DNA from: G965215145 sp965215145
Lineage (GTDB): Bacteria; Bacteroidota; Rhodothermia; Rhodothermales; JANQRZ01
NCBI GenBank assembly: GCA_965215145.1
Contig: OZ244038.1
Span: 1,488,001-1,552,000 of the forward strand
DNA: 64,000 nt
Direction: 5' to 3'
The notes under the pieces are model-generated. The model worked only from the letters and a program-made list of their open reading frames with translations, ran no database searches and was not told the DNA's origin. Position numbers and translations under genes: made by a program. This document shows positions 1 to 7,268 of the stretch, piece after piece (position 1 is the stretch's first letter; every line of letters starts with the position of its first letter).

Positions 1-798
1 GACCGCCGCGCCCTCGCGCACCCCGAGGTCGCCGAGGGTGACGCCGGGGATGGCCGCCTTGGCGAAGAACACCAGTGCCACACCAACCACCACCGCCCCG
101 AGCGGCGCCGCCCGCTCGAACGCGAGCACGAGCAGCACGAACTGCCCGGCGAAGACGCCGTAGCGGACGGCCGAGAGCGCGAGCAGCACGGCGGCGTCGC
201 CCGGCCCGAACCGGTCCAGCACGGCGAGGGGCTCGCGCAGGCGCCGCCCCGGGAGCAGCACGCCCAGCACTCGCCGCGCGAGGCGGGGTCGGGCGAGGGG
301 GACGAGCAGCGCGAGCGTCCCGGCGGCGCCCACGGCGCCCACCGCCAGCCACGCGTTTCGCATCGCGCCCGTCTGCATCCCGATGAAGGGGACCAGCGCG
401 ATGAGCCCGGCCGCGAGGATCACCGCCAGCGTCGCCGTCCGCTCGGCGAAGGTGAGCAGGGCGAGGTCGGCCTTGCGGCCGTGACGGAGCGAGAGCGCCC
501 GGCCGAGGTAGTCGCCGAGTCGGGCTGGGGTGATGAGCCCGAGGGGGTACCCGCTCAGCACCGCCGCCAGCGACTCCCCGTAGCGGACGTCCGGCGCCAC
601 GCGCCGCACGAGGCGGTGCCAGCGGTACGTCTCGAGCCCGACGTTCAACGGCATCAGCGCCAGCGCCAGCGCGATCAGACCCGGCCGCGCACCGCGCGCC
701 GAGGCCCACAGCGCCTCCCACGCCACCCGCTCGCCGAGCAGCGCGAGCGCGCCCACCGCGAGGGCGAGTTTGAAGGCGAAGAGGAGGCGGGCGCGCAT
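1..798 (-). CDS. Flippase-like membrane protein (LPG synthase TM-domain / UPF0104 family), 3' end outside window
   Basis: Reading the minus strand from the ATG at 798 gives 266 uninterrupted codons that run off the left edge, so the C-terminus is missing. The protein begins MRARLLFAFKLALAVGAL and is a series of hydrophobic helices. It has the features of the lysylphosphatidylglycerol-synthase transmembrane family: an ETYRWHRLVR segment near residue 55, then GYPLGLITPARLGDYLGR and a LTFAERTATL helix. Stand-alone members lack the MprF synthase domain and often sit in glycolipid or polysaccharide clusters as presumed lipid flippases. The nearby methyltransferase and deacetylase relics fit that setting. 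Family membership is a recognition call; the substrate is unknown. Confidence 0.75.
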   Translation of the reverse strand, partial: MRARLLFAFKLALAVGALALLGERVAWEALWASARGARPGLIALALALMPLNVGLETYRWHRLVRRVAPDVRYGESLAAVLSGYPLGLITPARLGDYLGRALSLRHGRKADLALLTFAERTATLAVILAAGLIALVPFIGMQTGAMRNAWLAVGAVGAAGTLALLVPLARPRLARRVLGVLLPGRRLREPLAVLDRFGPGDAAVLLALSAVRYGVFAGQFVLLVLAFERAAPLGAVVVGVALVFFAKAAIPGVTLGDLGVREGAAV

Positions 799-954
799 CG
801 GGCGGCGGGGGCGGGGGACGTGCCTCGGTAATCGGCCGCGCCGGCGGGGTTTGAAGGGAAAGGGAGGGAAAAGAGAGGGGGTTGGGGAAAGAGGAGAGAG
901 CGGAGAAAGGAACCCAGCAGATAACGGTGCGCTTGCCCACTGCCCACGCCGGCG

Positions 955-1311
955 CTACGCTCCGCTCTCGTCCCACCAGTCTGGCAGGGGGAGCGTAGGG
1001 TAGTAGGGGTCCGGCCCCTCGCCGGCAAGGGTCTGCGCGCGACGGCGTTGGGTAAGGAGGCGCCACGCCTTGAGGCTCTCCGCGCTCTCGTTCGACGGGC
1101 GCCCGGCGAGGAGGGCCTCCACGCTCACGTCCGCGTCCAAGAGCGGCCAGTGGATCCCGAACGGCGAGAGGGCGAACTCGGCCAGCTCTTCGGGGGTCGC
1201 ATAAGACAGGCGGGGGTACCACGCCAAGGGGACGGCGATCGTCCGAGCGTCCGAGAGGCGAACGGTGAGGGTGTCGCCGCCGGTCTCGACGGCGACAGGC
1301 TCGGGTGCCAT
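955..1311 (-). CDS. DUF2442 domain protein
   Basis: A 118-residue protein from the ATG at 1311. A longer frame exists, but everything before this Met is the antisense of the DUF4160 gene. The core reads VRLSDARTIAVPLAWYPRL, then SPFGIHWPLLDADVSV and LLAGRPS. This is the DUF2442 signature (WYPRL, GIHWP, LD.D.S...LLAGRPS). It starts 10 bp after the DUF4160 stop, the usual order for this pair. DUF4160/DUF2442 pairs are common, small and mobile, and are often suspected to be toxin-antitoxin-like, but no activity is shown here. The C-terminal extension beyond GRPS (about 45 residues) is longer than the minimal domain. Confidence 0.8.
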   Translation of the reverse strand: MAPEPVAVETGGDTLTVRLSDARTIAVPLAWYPRLSYATPEELAEFALSPFGIHWPLLDADVSVEALLAGRPSNESAESLKAWRLLTQRRRAQTLAGEGPDPYYPTLPLPDWWDESGA

Positions 1312-1321
1312 CAGGCCGGGC

Positions 1322-1564
1322 CTACGCGGAGCCGGGGCGGGGACGCTGGTTCCAGGCATCGAGGAGGAGGTCGCGGTGTTCGTCGGTGAGCCGTTCGAGG
1401 CGGCGGAGTTCGGGGGCGCTGTACCCCTTCGAGCGAGCGAGAGCGACGGGGTCGAGCCAGAATTTAGCTTCGGCACGGTCACGGCCGACGTGAACGTGAG
1501 GCGGCTCATCACCCTCACCGGCATAGAAGAAGCGGTAAGGGCCGATGCGGAGGACGGTGGGCAT
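1322..1564 (-). CDS. DUF4160 domain protein
   Basis: An 80-residue protein. I chose the Met at 1564 (MPTVLRIGPYRFFYAGEG) rather than the upstream Met at 1609 because DUF4160 proteins begin with P.V.R..GYR.FFY. The diagnostic EPPHVHVGRDRAEAKFWL segment (E.PHVHV....A.FWL) is present, followed by a short helical tail with LRRLERLTDEHRDLL. It is the first gene of a tight two-gene unit with DUF2442, 10 bp apart. The family is thought to act with its DUF2442 partner, possibly as a toxin-antitoxin-like module, but the biochemical role is not established. Confidence 0.8.
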   Translation of the reverse strand: MPTVLRIGPYRFFYAGEGDEPPHVHVGRDRAEAKFWLDPVALARSKGYSAPELRRLERLTDEHRDLLLDAWNQRPRPGSA

Positions 1565-1625
1565 GGGGGCGTCAACCCGTTGGCTTGCGATATATACGCG
1601 ACGCTGCACCCCCCAGAGCCGGGCC

Positions 1626-2876
1626 TCACCGCACGACGGGCTTCCGCGAGCGGAGGTCGTAGACGATCCTCAGCGCCGTCACCGCGAGCCCCTCCGGCGT
1701 GACGCCGAGCTGGCCGCTGATGATGACCCGCTCCTCGTCGTCGGGGAGGACGTAGGCCCCGAGGACGAACGAGGGCCGCAGCGGCGCCCGGTCCTCCGGC
1801 CGCCCGAGGTCTTCGCCGAACGCGACCCGCGGCGCGATCTGCCGGAAGAGGTCGTCGTAGGCGTTGGCGACGTGGCCGCCCGCGAACCCGTCCAGCCGGT
1901 AGCCGAAGAGCGCCGCGGCGGGGAACCGGAGGCCGGCCGTGAGGGCGAGGAAGTCGCGGCCCGAGAAGCGGTAGCGGCCGTACCCCCCCAGGAGGTCGCT
2001 GTCGAGCGGCTGGAGCGCGAAGAACGGGATCTCCTCGCCGCCCGCGCTCCGCGTGAACGAGACGACGGCGCGGCCGACGACGACGAGCCGGTCAACGGGC
2101 GTCGGCACGAAGCCGTAGAGGCTGCCGGCGCCGGACCACAGGCGGAACGGCGTTCCGTCGAGCCCCTCGTAGCGGCGTCCCGTGAGCTGCGCCAGCACGC
2201 CGCGCGAGGCGTACCCGACGTCGTCGCGGCCGTCGTAGACGAGGTCGAGGCTGAAGTCGAGGCCCGTCGAGGGGTCGTCGACCGTGAGCAGCAGGTTCCG
2301 CTGCGAGGCCGGGTCGAGCTCCGAGAAGGCGCCGTCGGCGTCGTCGCGGAACGAGCGGACACGGGTGTAGAGCACGCGCGCCACGGGCTGCACGAGCAGC
2401 CGCCCCGTCCCGAGCGGGTACCACCCCCCGCGCAGCTCGCCCTCGACCATGCGCAGGCTCACGAACAGCTTGTCCTCGCGCTCCGAGCGCGGCCCGAGGC
2501 CGTAGTAGCGGTAGCTCCCCGTCGTCGTGTACTCCACGGCGGCGAGGACGTAGAGCGGCGTCCGGTACGGGTCGCCCGTGAGGTAGCGCAGGCCGTAGCG
2601 CCCGAACATCGTCATCGGCTCGGCCGACAGCTCGAGGCGGTCGCCCCTCCAGTTGACGTTGCGGAACGACACCCGCACGCCGACGCCGAACCCCTTCGAG
2701 GCCGAGTAGAACGCGCTCGGGATCGGGCGGACGCCGACCCGCACGGGCTCCTCCCCCTCGGGGAACCGGAGCGTGTCGGCGGGGGACTGGGCGCGGCCGG
2801 GCGCGGCTGTCCACCCCGCCAGGAGGACGAGGAGCAGGACAGCAGCGGCGAGGCGGGGCCGGCGGGGGAGGGGCAT
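1626..2876 (-). CDS. BamA/TamA-family (Omp85) outer-membrane barrel protein
   Basis: A 416-residue protein. The Met at 2876 (MPLPRRPRLAAAVLLLVLL) gives a clean signal peptide ending near APGRAQS; a Met six codons upstream (2894) is less likely. The rest is alternating-residue beta-barrel sequence with many Gly/Tyr turns (YRYYGLGP, LDLVYDGRDDVGYASRG). The phrase YDGRDD...SRGVLAQL resembles the start of the Omp85/D15 surface-antigen barrel. The length leaves no room for several POTRA domains, so this is a short barrel-only relative, not the essential BamA. The C-terminus ends in VYDLRSRKPVVR instead of the usual aromatic residue. It is probably an outer-membrane channel or structural protein of unknown cargo. 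Confidence 0.65.
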   Translation of the reverse strand: MPLPRRPRLAAAVLLLVLLAGWTAAPGRAQSPADTLRFPEGEEPVRVGVRPIPSAFYSASKGFGVGVRVSFRNVNWRGDRLELSAEPMTMFGRYGLRYLTGDPYRTPLYVLAAVEYTTTGSYRYYGLGPRSEREDKLFVSLRMVEGELRGGWYPLGTGRLLVQPVARVLYTRVRSFRDDADGAFSELDPASQRNLLLTVDDPSTGLDFSLDLVYDGRDDVGYASRGVLAQLTGRRYEGLDGTPFRLWSGAGSLYGFVPTPVDRLVVVGRAVVSFTRSAGGEEIPFFALQPLDSDLLGGYGRYRFSGRDFLALTAGLRFPAAALFGYRLDGFAGGHVANAYDDLFRQIAPRVAFGEDLGRPEDRAPLRPSFVLGAYVLPDDEERVIISGQLGVTPEGLAVTALRIVYDLRSRKPVVR

Positions 2877-2940
2877 GGCGGGGGAGAGGGGCACCAGAAG
2901 ATAGACCGGGTGGTGGACCCCGACGCGGGCCGAGCGCCCG

Positions 2941-3453
2941 TCACCGGTTCGCGTGGTCCTCCAGCGGGATCTCGTCCGCGCCGAGGAACCGGTCGGGGTC
3001 GGGGGAGCGGCGGCGCAGCGCGAGCTCCCGCCCGATCACCCCCACATGCTCGGCGAAGAGGCGGACCAGCTCGCGCTGCGGCGCGACGGAGAACGGCCGC
3101 TCGTCTGGCGGCGGGTGCTCCCACGCCGGCTTGGAAGTCCACGGCGAAACCCGGCGTCCGCCCGAGGTCCACCCGGAGCACGGCCGGGCCGAAGTCGAGC
3201 GGTCCACGGCCGTCGCGCCCAAGAGGCAGTGCGCGCGGGCCGCCGAAGCGGACGGGCCGGTCGAAGCGGAGGGGGAGGGCCCGGTGGGGCGGAAGGGCCA
3301 GACCGTCTTCGTCGCCCGCAGGCCGAGCGTGCGGAGGTGGTCGTAGACGGCGCGGACGCTCGGGAGGTCGGCGGCGTCGGTGTCGCCGGTGATGCAGAGG
3401 CCGGCACGGTACGGCCACGGCGCCCACAGCACCTCGGCGGCCGGCCCGCTCAC
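2941..3453 (-). pseudogene. Degenerate polysaccharide-deacetylase-like gene (internally deleted, frameshifted)
   Basis: The minus-strand frame from a GTG at 3453 gives 170 residues. The start is protein-like: PYRAGLCITGDTDAADL, then a KTVWPF motif, resembling the first strand and D-x-D region of a NodB-type deacetylase barrel. The sequence then becomes a Ser/Ala/Arg-rich run typical of a wrong frame (about 3130-3300), while another frame reads sensibly there (DRPVRFGGPRALPLGRDG, then DLGRTPGFAVDF). The first frame is sensible again at RELVRLFAEHVGV to the stop. It is also much shorter than a full barrel. Two compensating frameshifts and a large internal loss make this a pseudogene. Its GTG start overlaps the stop of the methyltransferase relic (GTGA), so the two were once translationally coupled. 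Confidence 0.55.
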
Positions 3454-4262
3454 GCCGGCTTCGTCCCCGAGGCCAGCACGATGGCGACGAGCCGGTTCAC
3501 GCCGGGCACCCGCTCCAGCACAGCGCCGGCGACGCGGAACGGCGGCAGCAGGCGCTCGGGCAGGCGACGCGTGGTGAACAGCAGGTGCTCGGTCCGCACG
3601 TCCACGAACCCGGCGCGCTCCATCCTCCCCCGGACCTCGGCGGCGCCGAACAGCCGGTCGGGGAGGTGGGGCCGATGCCGAGCACCTTCTTCACCAGCCC
3701 GAACCACGGGCAGTACTTGTTCGGGAAGTCCACGGCCGCCCGGCCGCCGGGGTGGAGCACGCGGAAGACCTCCTCCAGCGCCCGCTGCGGGTCCGGGACG
3801 TAGCGGAGCACCGAGGCGCCCCGTCGGACCCCCCGGCGGGGGCGTCCCCCGCGGCGTGGCCGTCGGGGAAGGGGAGGGCCTCGGCGTCGGCGGCCTCGAT
3901 GCGGACGTTCTAGACGCCGTAGCGCTCGGCGCGGCGGCGGACGAGGTCCACGGCCTCCTCGGCGAGGTCCACGGCGGTGCCGTGGCGGAAGCGCTCGGCC
4001 AGCGGGAACGTCATCTGCCCGAAGCTGCACCCGATCTCCAGCACGTGCGCCCGCGCGGGCAGCCCGGCCGCGGCCGCCTCGACCTTCCGGTCCACGAAGT
4101 AATGCGCCGAGCGGGACTCCGGGGGCCGCGCGGCGCCGGACTCCAGCCACGCCTCGGTGTCGCGGTCGGTGGCTTCAGCGCGGTGGAAGTCGCGCGGGTC
4201 GCGCTTGAGGCGCGGGGCGTCGAAGGGGGGCAGCAGGGCCGGCCACGGGCAGCCGGGGGATG
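3450..4262 (-). pseudogene. Degenerate class I SAM-dependent methyltransferase
   Basis: Three minus-strand frames must be joined. The first has HYFVDRKVEAAAAGLP followed by the SAM-binding motif I VLEIGCSFGQMTFPLAERF and the motif II-like TAVDLAEEAV. It ends at an in-frame TAG at 3910-3912. Reading through gives NVRIEAADAEALPFPDG, after which a second frame carries SVLRYVPDPQRALEEVFRV and LHPGGRAAVDFPNK. Near 3675 a third frame takes over with LPDRLFGAAEVRGRMERAG and runs to the stop at 3450. One nonsense codon and two frameshifts in about 800 bp mean no functional enzyme. The 5' end is uncertain; no good start codon is visible before the DUF411 stop. Probable former role: methylation of a lipid or surface sugar. 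Confidence 0.7.
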
Positions 4263-4291
4263 GTCGAAGGCGTGCGAAGCTACGGCGCCGC

Positions 4292-4741
4292 TCAGTGACG
4301 AGCGAACACGGCGGCGCGGCCGTCGCGGGTGAACAGCGTCACCTCGTAGGCGTCGGCCGGTCGGCCCTCGACCTCCATCCCCGGCGAACCGATGGGCATC
4401 CCCGGCACGGCGAGCCCGGCGGCGTCGGGCCGCTCCTCCAGCAGCCGCTTCACGTCCTCGGCCGGGACGTGGCCCTCGACGACGTAGTCCCCCACGACGG
4501 CCGTGTGGCACGAGCCGAGCGGCGCTGGCACGCCGAGCCGCCGCTTCGTCTCCGAGACGTCGGCCACGTCCACCTGCTCGACCGTGAAGCCGGCCTCCAC
4601 CATGTGCTCGGCCCAGAGCACGCAGCACCCGCACGTCGGGCTCTTGTAGACGGTGACGCTCGGGAGCGGCTGGCTCTCGGCGCGGCAACCGGCCAAGAGG
4701 CCGATGAGCGCGAGCGCGGTGACGGCGAGGGAATAGCGCAT
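4292..4741 (-). CDS. DUF411 metal-binding lipoprotein
   Basis: A 149-residue protein from the ATG at 4741. The N-terminus MRYSLAVTALALIGLLAGC is a lipoprotein signal with lipobox LLAGC. The mature part carries VTVYKSPTCGCCVLWAEHM, the CGCC metal-binding site of the DUF411 family, and later PLGSCHTAVVGDYVVEGHVP, the family's second conserved block. DUF411 proteins are small periplasmic proteins linked to copper handling. An MsrA gene is divergently placed 150 bp away, which suits a stress or metal context. Family assignment is firm; the copper role is by family, not shown here. Confidence 0.85.
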   Translation of the reverse strand: MRYSLAVTALALIGLLAGCRAESQPLPSVTVYKSPTCGCCVLWAEHMVEAGFTVEQVDVADVSETKRRLGVPAPLGSCHTAVVGDYVVEGHVPAEDVKRLLEERPDAAGLAVPGMPIGSPGMEVEGRPADAYEVTLFTRDGRAAVFARH

Positions 4742-4894
4742 GGGGGATCGGACGATGGCGGACGAGGCGAACGCGCCGTCCGCGTGCCGGGTGCCTGTCC
4801 CCGGTGAGGCGTCTGCGAATCTCGCCAGCCGTGGAGCCTGCCTGGTGACGGGGCGTAGAGGCGGGCCCCTTCCGCGCAACCCGATCCTCCCCTC

Positions 4895-5437
4895 ATGTCA
4901 CAGACCCAAACGGCGACGTTCGGCGGCGGCTGCTTCTGGTGCGTCGAGGCCGTGATGCAGCCGCTCCGCGGCGTCCGCGAGGTCGTCTCCGGCTACGCCG
5001 GCGGCCGCGTCCCCAGCCCGACCTACCGCGAGGTCTGCTCCGGGCGCACCGGCCACGCCGAGGTCGTGCAGGTCACGTTCGACCCCGCCGAGGTCTCGTT
5101 CCGCGACCTCCTCCACGTCTTCTTCGCCACCCACGACCCGACGACGAAGGACCGCCAGGGCGCCGACCGCGGCACGCAGTACCGCTCCGTCGTGCTCTAC
5201 CACGACGACGAGCAGCGACAGGCCGCTGAGGAGGTCATCACAGCGCTCGACGCTGAGGGCGTCTTCGACGCGCCCATCGTGACGGAGGTCGCCCCATTGG
5301 AAACGTTCTACCCGGCTGAGGAGCACCACCAGGACTACTTCCGCCGGAACCCCGCCCAGCCGTACTGCCAGGCCGTGATCGCACCGAAGGTGGCGAAGCT
5401 CCGCAGCCGCTACCTCGACCGGCTCAAGGCCGCGTAG
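4895..5437 (+). CDS. msrA: Peptide-methionine (S)-S-oxide reductase MsrA
   Basis: A 180-residue protein, usual length for MsrA. The catalytic motif GGGCFWC lies at residues 10-16, with Cys13 the nucleophile. The conserved GYAGG, YREVCSGRTGHAEVVQV, DPTTKDRQGADRGTQYRS and FYPAEEHHQDYF blocks all follow in order. It reduces the S-epimer of methionine sulfoxide in proteins or free Met using thioredoxin. There is no signal peptide, so it is cytoplasmic. It is transcribed alone, divergently from the DUF411 lipoprotein, and is followed 28 bp after the stop by a strong hairpin (5465-5513). Confidence 0.97.
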   Translation: MSQTQTATFGGGCFWCVEAVMQPLRGVREVVSGYAGGRVPSPTYREVCSGRTGHAEVVQVTFDPAEVSFRDLLHVFFATHDPTTKDRQGADRGTQYRSVVLYHDDEQRQAAEEVITALDAEGVFDAPIVTEVAPLETFYPAEEHHQDYFRRNPAQPYCQAVIAPKVAKLRSRYLDRLKAA

Positions 5438-5464
5438 GCGCCGACGCTCATCCCAGGCTGCGAC

Positions 5465-5513
5465 CCTTCGGGCTGCTCCGGTGAGGAGTCTCCTCACTCG
5501 GGCGGCCCGAAGG
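5465..5513 (+). terminator. Hairpin terminator after msrA
   Basis: An imperfect inverted repeat: outer arms CCTTCGGGC and GCCCGAAGG, inner arms GTGAGGA and TCCTCAC around a 3-nt loop, with a mismatched section between. A short T-containing stretch (CGTTTCAG) follows. No long U-tract, so it may be only a 3'-end hairpin. Confidence 0.5.
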
Positions 5514-5669
5514 CGTTTCAGCCAAGCTGGTGATAATCATCCCGTTCCGAACAACCGCACCAATGCGGCGTCAACGAGCGTGAGAATAGGGTTGGCCCTT
5601 CGGGAAGAAAGCGTTAAGCTACAGGCAGCCTCCGATCTGCACCGGCTCTACTCACCTCTTCTAGGGACC

Positions 5670-6069
5670 ATGGCCCTCACCACCACGAGCTACGTCGCCC
5701 CACGCCCGCAGCGCCACAGCGGAACTGCCAGCAAGGCCCGACCGCACACCCGCCCGTTCCGCGAGGCCGAGGGCCGGCGGCGCGGCGATCTACGTGGATT
5801 ACCTCAGCGGCGGTCGGGCCGATGAGGAGAGGCTGGAGCGGGCCGGCTACCGCACGCTCAACGCCGAGGGGTGGGAGGGGCTGCTCCCCGCCGACCTCAA
5901 CCCGCCGCGCTGGCGCAAGCGCCCCATCACCTCGTTCGTCGGCTTCTACGACTACAAGGGGGGCTTCGACCCCCGTGTCGGTTCCAGCCTGGAGCACTCG
6001 ACCGCGCAGGCGGAGGCCGGCGCCTTCTACTTCGTCAAGGGCGACGCCGACCTCGACCGCGCCTTCTGA
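5670..6069 (+). pseudogene. Internally deleted relic of the polysaccharide-locus acetyltransferase family
   Basis: The 5' part reads MALTTTSYVAPRPQRHSG... and ends at ARPHTRPFREAE, matching the N-terminus of the acetyltransferase at 28347 (VRPEIRPFREGDW). The 3' part, in another frame, reads AAIYVDYLSGGRADEERL, then GYRTLNAEGW, LLPADLNPPRWRKRPI and finally FYFVKGDADLDRAF. This matches the last ~90 residues of the same family (FVDFMIGGRADTDAL..., DLNPVRWRDRPI, DGDLDRAF). About 280-300 codons are missing between them and the halves are out of frame, so the copy is dead. A GTG at 5794 could open a 91-codon frame, but no family member is that short. It lies 18-23 kb from the other copies, next to the initiator tRNA gene. 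Confidence 0.8.
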
Positions 6070-6099
6070 CCGGTCCCGTCCAGCCCCTTCCTCAAACGC

Positions 6100-6132
6100 A
6101 GAACGCCGGCTCAGCCTCTGAGCCGGCGTTCT
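6100..6132. terminator. Perfect 14-bp hairpin between the relic and tRNA-fMet
   Basis: AGAACGCCGGCTCA and TGAGCCGGCGTTCT pair perfectly over 14 bp with a 5-nt loop. It could end the convergent transcripts from both sides: the tRNA on the minus strand and the acetyltransferase relic on the plus strand. There is only a short T-run on the minus-strand side. Confidence 0.6.
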
Positions 6133-6138
6133 AGGTAG

Positions 6139-6210
6139 TAGCGGGGGGGGGATTCGAACCCCCGATCTTCGGGTTATGAGCCCGACGAGATACCACTTCT
6201 CCACCCCGCA
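6139..6210 (-). tRNA. Initiator tRNA-fMet (CAT)
   Basis: The minus strand folds into a 72-nt cloverleaf: acceptor GCGGGG/CCCCGC, D-arm GAGA/TCTC with a loop containing GG, anticodon arm TCGGG-CTCATAA-CCCGA, and T-arm GGGGG-TTCGAAT-CCCCC. The anticodon is CAT. Three consecutive G:C pairs in the anticodon stem (GGG/CCC) and a non-pairing 1:72 position (T:T) mark the initiator type rather than elongator Met. CCA is not encoded; the 3' side continues TACTA. Confidence 0.92.
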
Positions 6211-6300
6211 ATGTGTCGCAGCAGCGCCGCGAGGAAGAGCAAGGTACGGCAGTCGGCGGGTGGACACAAGCCGCCGCGTAGGTTCCGGGGCGAATCTCCG

Positions 6301-7185
6301 GTGAACCGCCGTGCGCCCGTGCTCCTCCGTTGCCTCCTGCTCCTCATCGTAGCGCTGCCCGCAGCCGCGCAGTCGGTGGAGAAGCGGATCGCGGTCACGC
6401 TCGACGACGGACCCGTGACGCGGTTCTTCGCCCACCCCTCGCCGGAGCACCGCGCCGGGATTGTGGACGGGCTCGCCGGCGCGCTCGACGCCCACGGTGC
6501 CCCGGCGACGCTCTTCGCCATCGGCCACCAGCTCGACGGCAACCCGGAGGGGGTCGCGCTGCTGCGGCGGTGGCTCGCCGCGGGCGTCGGGGTCGGCAAC
6601 CACACCGTCCGCCACCGCGCGCTCGACGCCGTCCCGACGCCGGACTTCCTCGCGGACGTCGACCGTGCGAGCGCGATGCTCGAACCGCTGCTCGCCGAGT
6701 ACGGGCAGCGCCTCCGGCACTTCCGCGCGCCGTACCTCCTCGACGGGGGCACCGCCGCGAAACAGGGCGCGCTCCTCCGCCACCTCGACCGCCGCGGGCT
6801 CGCGAACGCGCCGGCCACGTTCGCCGTCGAGGACTGGCGGTTCAACGCGGACTACGAGGCGACGGAGAACGAGGCCCGCCGCCGCGAGATCGGGGCGGCG
6901 TACCTCCGGCACGTCGAGGCCGTGATCGGGGACTACGAGGCGCTGGGGCGGGAGGTCGCCGGGCGGGAGGTCGCGCACGTCCTACTCCTCCATGCCAACA
7001 CGATCAACCGGGACTACCTCGGCGCGGTCCTCAGCGAGCTGGTCGGGCGGGGCTACCAGTTCGTGACGCTGGGGGAGGCGCTGCGCGACCCGGTCTACCG
7101 CGAGCCGGTCCCGCCGAGCGTCGAGGGCGGGTCGCTGCTGGCCCGGCTCGCGGCGGCCCGGATGGTCGAGGGGGCGGGGAGGTAA
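6301..7185 (+). CDS. Secreted polysaccharide deacetylase (NodB-type, CE4)
   Basis: I start at the GTG at 6301 (VNRRAPVLLRCLLLLIVALP), which gives 294 residues with a signal peptide cleaved near AAAQ. The upstream ATG at 6211 abuts the tRNA gene and adds a charged, unlikely leader. NodB motif 1 is TLDDGP (Asp35, Asp36), motif 2 is GNHTVRH (His101, His105) and motif 3 is HFRAPYLLDGG. The C-terminal VLLLHANTINRDYL segment is typical of the barrel end. The enzyme should remove N- or O-acetyl groups from a periplasmic or cell-surface glycan. It stands apart from the main polysaccharide locus and is transcribed alone, so peptidoglycan or an export-modified glycan are both possible substrates. Confidence 0.88.
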   Translation: MNRRAPVLLRCLLLLIVALPAAAQSVEKRIAVTLDDGPVTRFFAHPSPEHRAGIVDGLAGALDAHGAPATLFAIGHQLDGNPEGVALLRRWLAAGVGVGNHTVRHRALDAVPTPDFLADVDRASAMLEPLLAEYGQRLRHFRAPYLLDGGTAAKQGALLRHLDRRGLANAPATFAVEDWRFNADYEATENEARRREIGAAYLRHVEAVIGDYEALGREVAGREVAHVLLLHANTINRDYLGAVLSELVGRGYQFVTLGEALRDPVYREPVPPSVEGGSLLARLAAARMVEGAGR

Positions 7186-7268
7186 GCGAGGCGGCCTCAC
7201 GGCCTTTTCGCACGAATGGAAAGGAGTGGGGGCGCTAGCTTGCCGGCCCCTCCGCACGCGCCCTACCG

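Noticed and set aside
1545..3392. Plus-strand open frame of about 600 codons over the left region
   Set aside because: Antisense to the Omp85-like gene and the DUF4160 gene; both of these have clear family features on the minus strand.
5794..6069. A stand-alone 91-residue protein with a GTG start
   Set aside because: It equals only the C-terminal portion of ~405-residue acetyltransferases and is preceded by the matching N-terminus in another frame, so it is better read as a deletion relic.
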